Shown one piece after another: positions 5,771-7,997 of a stretch of 7,997 nucleotides of DNA; positions within the stretch are counted from its first letter, which is position 1; each line of letters begins with the position of its first letter. The position numbers were made by a program, and so were the translations under genes. The notes below the pieces were generated by a model. The model ran no database searches. It was not told where the DNA came from and saw nothing but the letters and a program-made list of their open reading frames with translations. This DNA is from an uncultured Spirochaetales bacterium (GTDB lineage: Bacteria > Spirochaetota > Spirochaetia > Sphaerochaetales > Sphaerochaetaceae), in contig CAMEXG010000091.1 of the NCBI GenBank assembly GCA_945947045.1, forward strand, positions 1 to 7,997. Reading direction: 5' to 3'.

Positions 5771-6466
5771 ATGAAAAGAGGCAAGAAATATCAGGAAGTC
5801 CTGAAAAAGGTAGACAGAAGCAAGAGCTACACACTCAAAGAAGCTGCAGCACTCACAAAAGAGTGTTCTTATGCAAAATTCGATGAGACAGTGGAACTCG
5901 CAGTGAAGCTCACTCTCAAGAAGAGTCAGTCCGTAAGAGACACAGTCGTTCTTCCAAACCAGTTCTCTGCACAGAAGAAAGTTCTCGTCTTTGCAAAGGG
6001 CGACAAGGCTGAAGAGGCAAGAGCAGCAGGTGCAGCTTACGTTGGTGACAGCGACCTCATCGATCAGATTAAGGGTGGTTGGATGGACTTCGACGTCGCA
6101 GTCGCTACTCCTGACATGATGAAGGAAGTCGGTAAGCTCGGTCCTATCCTTGGACGCAGAGGCCTTATGCCTAACCCAAAGACACAGACCGTAACTAACG
6201 ACATCAAGGGAGCTCTCGCAGAGCTCAGCAAGGGTCGTGTAGAATTCCGCTCTGACAAGACTGGAGTTGTACACTTGGCAGTCGGTAAAGTAAGCATGGA
6301 TGCTGACAAGATCTCTGAAAACGCAGTTGCTATCATCTCTGAAATCCTCAGAAAGAAGCCAGCTGACGCTAAGGGAGACTATGTTGTTTCTGTAGCTCTT
6401 TCTTCGACAATGGGCCCTGGCGTTCGTGTAGACGTCAAGGATGCAGTTGAATCTGCAAACGCATAA
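5771..6466 (+). CDS. rplA: Ribosomal protein L1 (uL1)
   Basis: L1 (231 residues) forms the mobile L1 stalk that helps release E-site tRNA, and in E. coli also represses its own message. FDETVELAVKL (37-47), VLVFAKGDKAEEARAAGA (71-88), LGRRGLMPNPKTQTVT (127-142) and SSTMGPGVRVD (211-221) are diagnostic. The usual RGTVVLPHGTG segment is changed to RDTVVLPNQFSAQ (56-68) and the preceding loop is short; PKTGTVT reads PKTQTVT. These look like lineage features, since the frame and length are intact. AGGTGGAG (5756-5763), inside the end of rplK, serves as ribosome binding site, and the 1-base gap to rplK suggests translational coupling. Confidence 0.96.
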   Translation: MKRGKKYQEVLKKVDRSKSYTLKEAAALTKECSYAKFDETVELAVKLTLKKSQSVRDTVVLPNQFSAQKKVLVFAKGDKAEEARAAGAAYVGDSDLIDQIKGGWMDFDVAVATPDMMKEVGKLGPILGRRGLMPNPKTQTVTNDIKGALAELSKGRVEFRSDKTGVVHLAVGKVSMDADKISENAVAIISEILRKKPADAKGDYVVSVALSSTMGPGVRVDVKDAVESANA

Positions 6467-6477
6467 TGGAGGACAAA

Positions 6478-6999
6478 ATGGAAGAATTCAAGGCTCACAT
6501 CAATAAAGCTAAGGAAGATGCTGTTGCTGCACTCCGTGAAGAGTTTGCCGGATACGACGGATACATCTTTGCGGATTACAGAGGCATGACAGTTGCACAG
6601 ATTACTCAGATCAGAAAGGATTTGAGAAAAGATGATGCATCATTCAGAGTTGTAAAGAACCGCTATGCAAAGATTGCTCTTCAGAACCTTGAAAAGGGTG
6701 GAGCAGAAGAGCAGATGGTTGGTCCTACAGCTGTTGCACTCGTAAAAGGCGACACAGCTAACGTTGTTGCAAAGATTCTCTTTGCTGCAAACAAAGACGG
6801 TGTCAATGTTCAGGTCAAGGGTGCTCTCCTTAACGGTGAAGTTCTCTCTGCTGAACAGATCGAAGCAATCTCAAAGCTTCCTACAAAGTTGGAACTCATC
6901 GCTTCTCTCATGGGAACAATGAAGGCTCCTGTACAGAAGCTTGCTGCAACACTTTTGGCTTACGTCGAGTCCAAGGGTGGCGTTGCTTCAGAAAACTAA
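6478..6999 (+). CDS. rplJ: Ribosomal protein L10 (uL10)
   Basis: L10 (173 residues) anchors L7/L12 dimers to the stalk base beside L11. The N-terminal part shows GYIFADYRGMTVAQITQIRKDLR...FRVVKNRYAKIAL, the rRNA-binding domain; the C-terminal helix (KLPTKLELIASLMGTMKAPVQKLAATLLAYVE) is the L7/L12-binding region. I choose ATG 6478 because GGAGG (6468-6472) lies 5 bases upstream. An ATG at 6466 overlapping the rplA stop (TAATG) would add MEDK, but its own Shine-Dalgarno sequence would be missing. The 11-base gap after rplA leaves no room for the long leader that precedes rplJ in E. coli and many other bacteria. Confidence 0.95.
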   Translation: MEEFKAHINKAKEDAVAALREEFAGYDGYIFADYRGMTVAQITQIRKDLRKDDASFRVVKNRYAKIALQNLEKGGAEEQMVGPTAVALVKGDTANVVAKILFAANKDGVNVQVKGALLNGEVLSAEQIEAISKLPTKLELIASLMGTMKAPVQKLAATLLAYVESKGGVASEN

Positions 7000-7007
7000 A
7001 AAACAAT

Positions 7008-7041
7008 ACGGTCCTAGTCTTCACGTAACCTGCTAGACCGT
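7008..7041 (+). repeat. Hairpin between rplJ and rplL
   Basis: ACGGTC-TAG (7008-7013, 7015-7017) pairs with CTAGACCGT (7033-7041) over nine pairs with one bulged C (7014) and a 15-base loop. It is followed by CAAAAAAAC, not a T-run, so it is not an intrinsic terminator on this strand. It ends 13 bases before the rplL Shine-Dalgarno sequence (TAAGGAG, 7055-7061). It may stabilise or mark a cut in the rplL message. Confidence 0.55.
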
Positions 7042-7069
7042 CAAAAAAACTTTATAAGGAGAAGATAAT

Positions 7070-7441
7070 ATGGCTACAAAAGAAGAAATCCTAGAATCCA
7101 TCGCAGCTATGAGCGTTATGGAAGTTTCTGAACTCATCAAGATGATGGAAGAGAAGTTTGGTGTTGTTGCTGCAGCTGCTGCTGTTGCTGCTGGTCCTGC
7201 TGCTGGTGCAGCTGAAGCTGTTGAAGAGCAGACAGAGTTCAACGTAGCTCTCAAGTCTGTCGACGCTGCTAAGAAGATTGCTTGTATCAAGGAAGTCAGA
7301 GCTATCACAGGTCTTGGCCTCAAGGAAGCTAAGGAACTTTGTGAGAACGGCGGTATGATCAAGGAAGCTGTAAGCAAGGAAGAAGCTGCATCCATCAAGG
7401 AGAAGCTCGAAGCTGCTGGTTGTGTTGTCGAAGTAAAGTAA
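7070..7441 (+). CDS. rplL: Ribosomal protein L7/L12 (bL12)
   Basis: This 123-residue protein is the multicopy stalk component that recruits and stimulates translational GTPases. It shows the N-terminal dimerisation and L10-binding helices (1-32), an alanine-rich hinge (33-50, VVAAAAAVAAGPAAGAAEAV), and the globular domain with ITGLGLKEAKEL (79-90) and VSKEEAASIKEKLEAAG (101-117). Three cysteines (72, 91, 118) sit in the globular domain, which usually has none. TAAGGAG (7055-7061) lies 8 bases before ATG 7070, one of the strongest ribosome binding sites here, in keeping with the high copy number needed. Confidence 0.97.
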   Translation: MATKEEILESIAAMSVMEVSELIKMMEEKFGVVAAAAAVAAGPAAGAAEAVEEQTEFNVALKSVDAAKKIACIKEVRAITGLGLKEAKELCENGGMIKEAVSKEEAASIKEKLEAAGCVVEVK

Positions 7442-7454
7442 CACAAGTTTATAA

Positions 7455-7513
7455 ACGGTACCCAGTGTTCCATCAGGGGGCACTGGGGCTTTGCCGTCTA
7501 ATTTGACGTACCG
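7455..7513 (+). promoter_or_regulatory. Hairpin complex after rplL, probable attenuator
   Basis: CCCAGTG (7461-7467) pairs with CACTGGG (7481-7487). It can be enclosed either by ACGGT (7455-7459) with GCCGT (7493-7497) or by CGGTAC (7456-7461) with GTACCG (7508-7513). The bases after the inner stem (GCTTTGCC) give only a short U-run, so incomplete termination fits better than a full stop. In E. coli a partial terminator between rplL and rpoB lowers polymerase expression relative to L7/L12; a similar role here is inference. Confidence 0.5.
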
Positions 7514-7533
7514 CAATACCCTGAAAAAATAAT
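7503..7533 (+). promoter_or_regulatory. Weak candidate promoter for rpoB
   Basis: TTGACG (7503-7508) is a five-of-six -35 match and AATAAT (7528-7533) a five-of-six -10 match, but the 19-base spacer is longer than the preferred 17. It would give rpoB a leader of about 50 bases containing the two hairpins at 7536-7568. Confidence 0.3.
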
Positions 7534-7535
7534 AA

Positions 7536-7568
7536 CGGAAAGCGAAAGCTCCGGAACGCCTCAGTTCC
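7536..7568 (+). repeat. Two adjoining hairpins upstream of rpoB
   Basis: The first is CGGA-AA-GC, a GAAA loop, then GC-TCCG (7536-7553): six pairs, a two-A bulge and a GNRA tetraloop. The second is GGAAC (7553-7557) with GTTCC (7564-7568) around a 6-base loop, sharing base 7553. They end 5 bases before the rpoB Shine-Dalgarno sequence GGAGG (7574-7578) and could form a stacked, protein-recognised element. Confidence 0.45.
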
Positions 7569-7587
7569 ATTATGGAGGTACAACGAT

Positions 7588-7997
7588 ATGGCCGGAAACG
7601 GTAAAGAATTTGAGAGAGTCAACATTGGATCCGAAGTACTCAATGAGTACCCTGTTCCAAATCTTGTGGAGATACAGACATCCTCTTATAAGGATTTTCT
7701 GCAACTTGACAAAATCATGAATGGGCAAGAACCGGACGAAGAGCTGGGACTCGAACACCTTTTTAGGACATACTTCCCAATTGAGTCTCCCAATCATGAG
7801 ATGAAAATTGAGTATGCTGGATATAGTGTAGATCCTAATGATGTCTATGCAATGAAGTCCGAAACAGAGTGTAAGCGAAAGGGCTCTACATTCGGTGTTC
7901 CTGTAAAGGTTAAGATCAGACTCGAGAAACGTAACGGCGAAATTCAGGAGAAGGAAATCTTCTTCGGCGAATTCCCTGTTATGACAGATCGTGGTAC
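7588..7997 (+). CDS. rpoB: RNA polymerase beta subunit, N-terminal part (cut by the right edge)
   Basis: The first 136 residues of the catalytic beta subunit are visible; the gene runs off the window. The start MAGNGKEFERVNIGSEV is followed by VPNLVEIQTSSYKDFLQL, the conserved beginning of the protrusion domain, then LGLEHLFRTYFPIES, GSTFGVPVKVKIRL, and FFGEFPVMTDRGT at the end, which matches the invariant PLMTDRGTFIING region. ATG 7588 is preceded by GGAGG (7574-7578) at 9 bases. It lies 146 bases after rplL, separated by a structured segment, and rpoC would be expected beyond the window. Confidence 0.97.
   Translation, partial: MAGNGKEFERVNIGSEVLNEYPVPNLVEIQTSSYKDFLQLDKIMNGQEPDEELGLEHLFRTYFPIESPNHEMKIEYAGYSVDPNDVYAMKSETECKRKGSTFGVPVKVKIRLEKRNGEIQEKEIFFGEFPVMTDRG

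Noticed and set aside
7033..7570. Minus-strand open frames opposite rplL
   Set aside because: Serine- and alanine-rich translations are the expected mirror of the alanine- and glutamate-rich rplL codons; no supporting signals.
1..7997. CRISPR array, insertion sequence, prophage or toxin-antitoxin module
   Set aside because: No regularly spaced repeats, transposase, phage gene or paired small genes were seen on either strand.

Overview
The window looks like chromosomal DNA of a spirochaete, most likely Treponema or a close relative. This rests on three things. First, the gene order rpmG, tRNA-Trp, secE, nusG, rplK, rplA, rplJ, rplL, rpoB. Second, protein details, such as the GPHGVSAPQF segment of L11 in place of the more common GQHGVN. 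Third, moderate base composition. The assignment comes from remembered family features, not from a database search.

Left part (1-1166): the 3' end of a DUF554-family membrane protein gene enters from the left edge. It is followed by a promoter and a 182-residue protein of unknown function with an N-terminal CxxC...CxxC zinc ribbon. A strong hairpin then separates this gene from a convergent one. Middle (1167-3680, minus strand): a complete glycogen phosphorylase gene with a GTG start, a strong Shine-Dalgarno sequence and its own terminator. It is transcribed away from the translation cluster.

Right part (3681-7997, plus strand): a roughly 300-base AT-rich gap holds two consecutive sigma-70-like promoters. 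They drive a mixed tRNA/mRNA unit: tRNA-Thr(GGU), rpmG (L33), tRNA-Trp(CCA), secE, nusG. Inverted repeats lie beside both tRNAs, and the repeat around tRNA-Trp could clamp its precursor for excision. A hairpin with a T-rich tail overlaps the nusG stop codon and may end or attenuate this unit. A structured 160-base leader precedes rplK-rplA-rplJ, where the genes are packed tightly. A hairpin lies between rplJ and rplL, and a densely structured 146-base segment lies between rplL and rpoB, which is cut by the right edge.

Together the cluster makes translation and transcription machinery: ribosomal stalk (L10, L7/L12), stalk base (L11), L1, L33, the SecE translocase subunit, the transcription factor NusG, and the RNA polymerase beta subunit. 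No CRISPR array, insertion sequence or phage gene was seen. The most notable material is the set of RNA structures between the genes of the translation cluster and the orphan zinc-ribbon protein; no clearly new multi-gene system is present.
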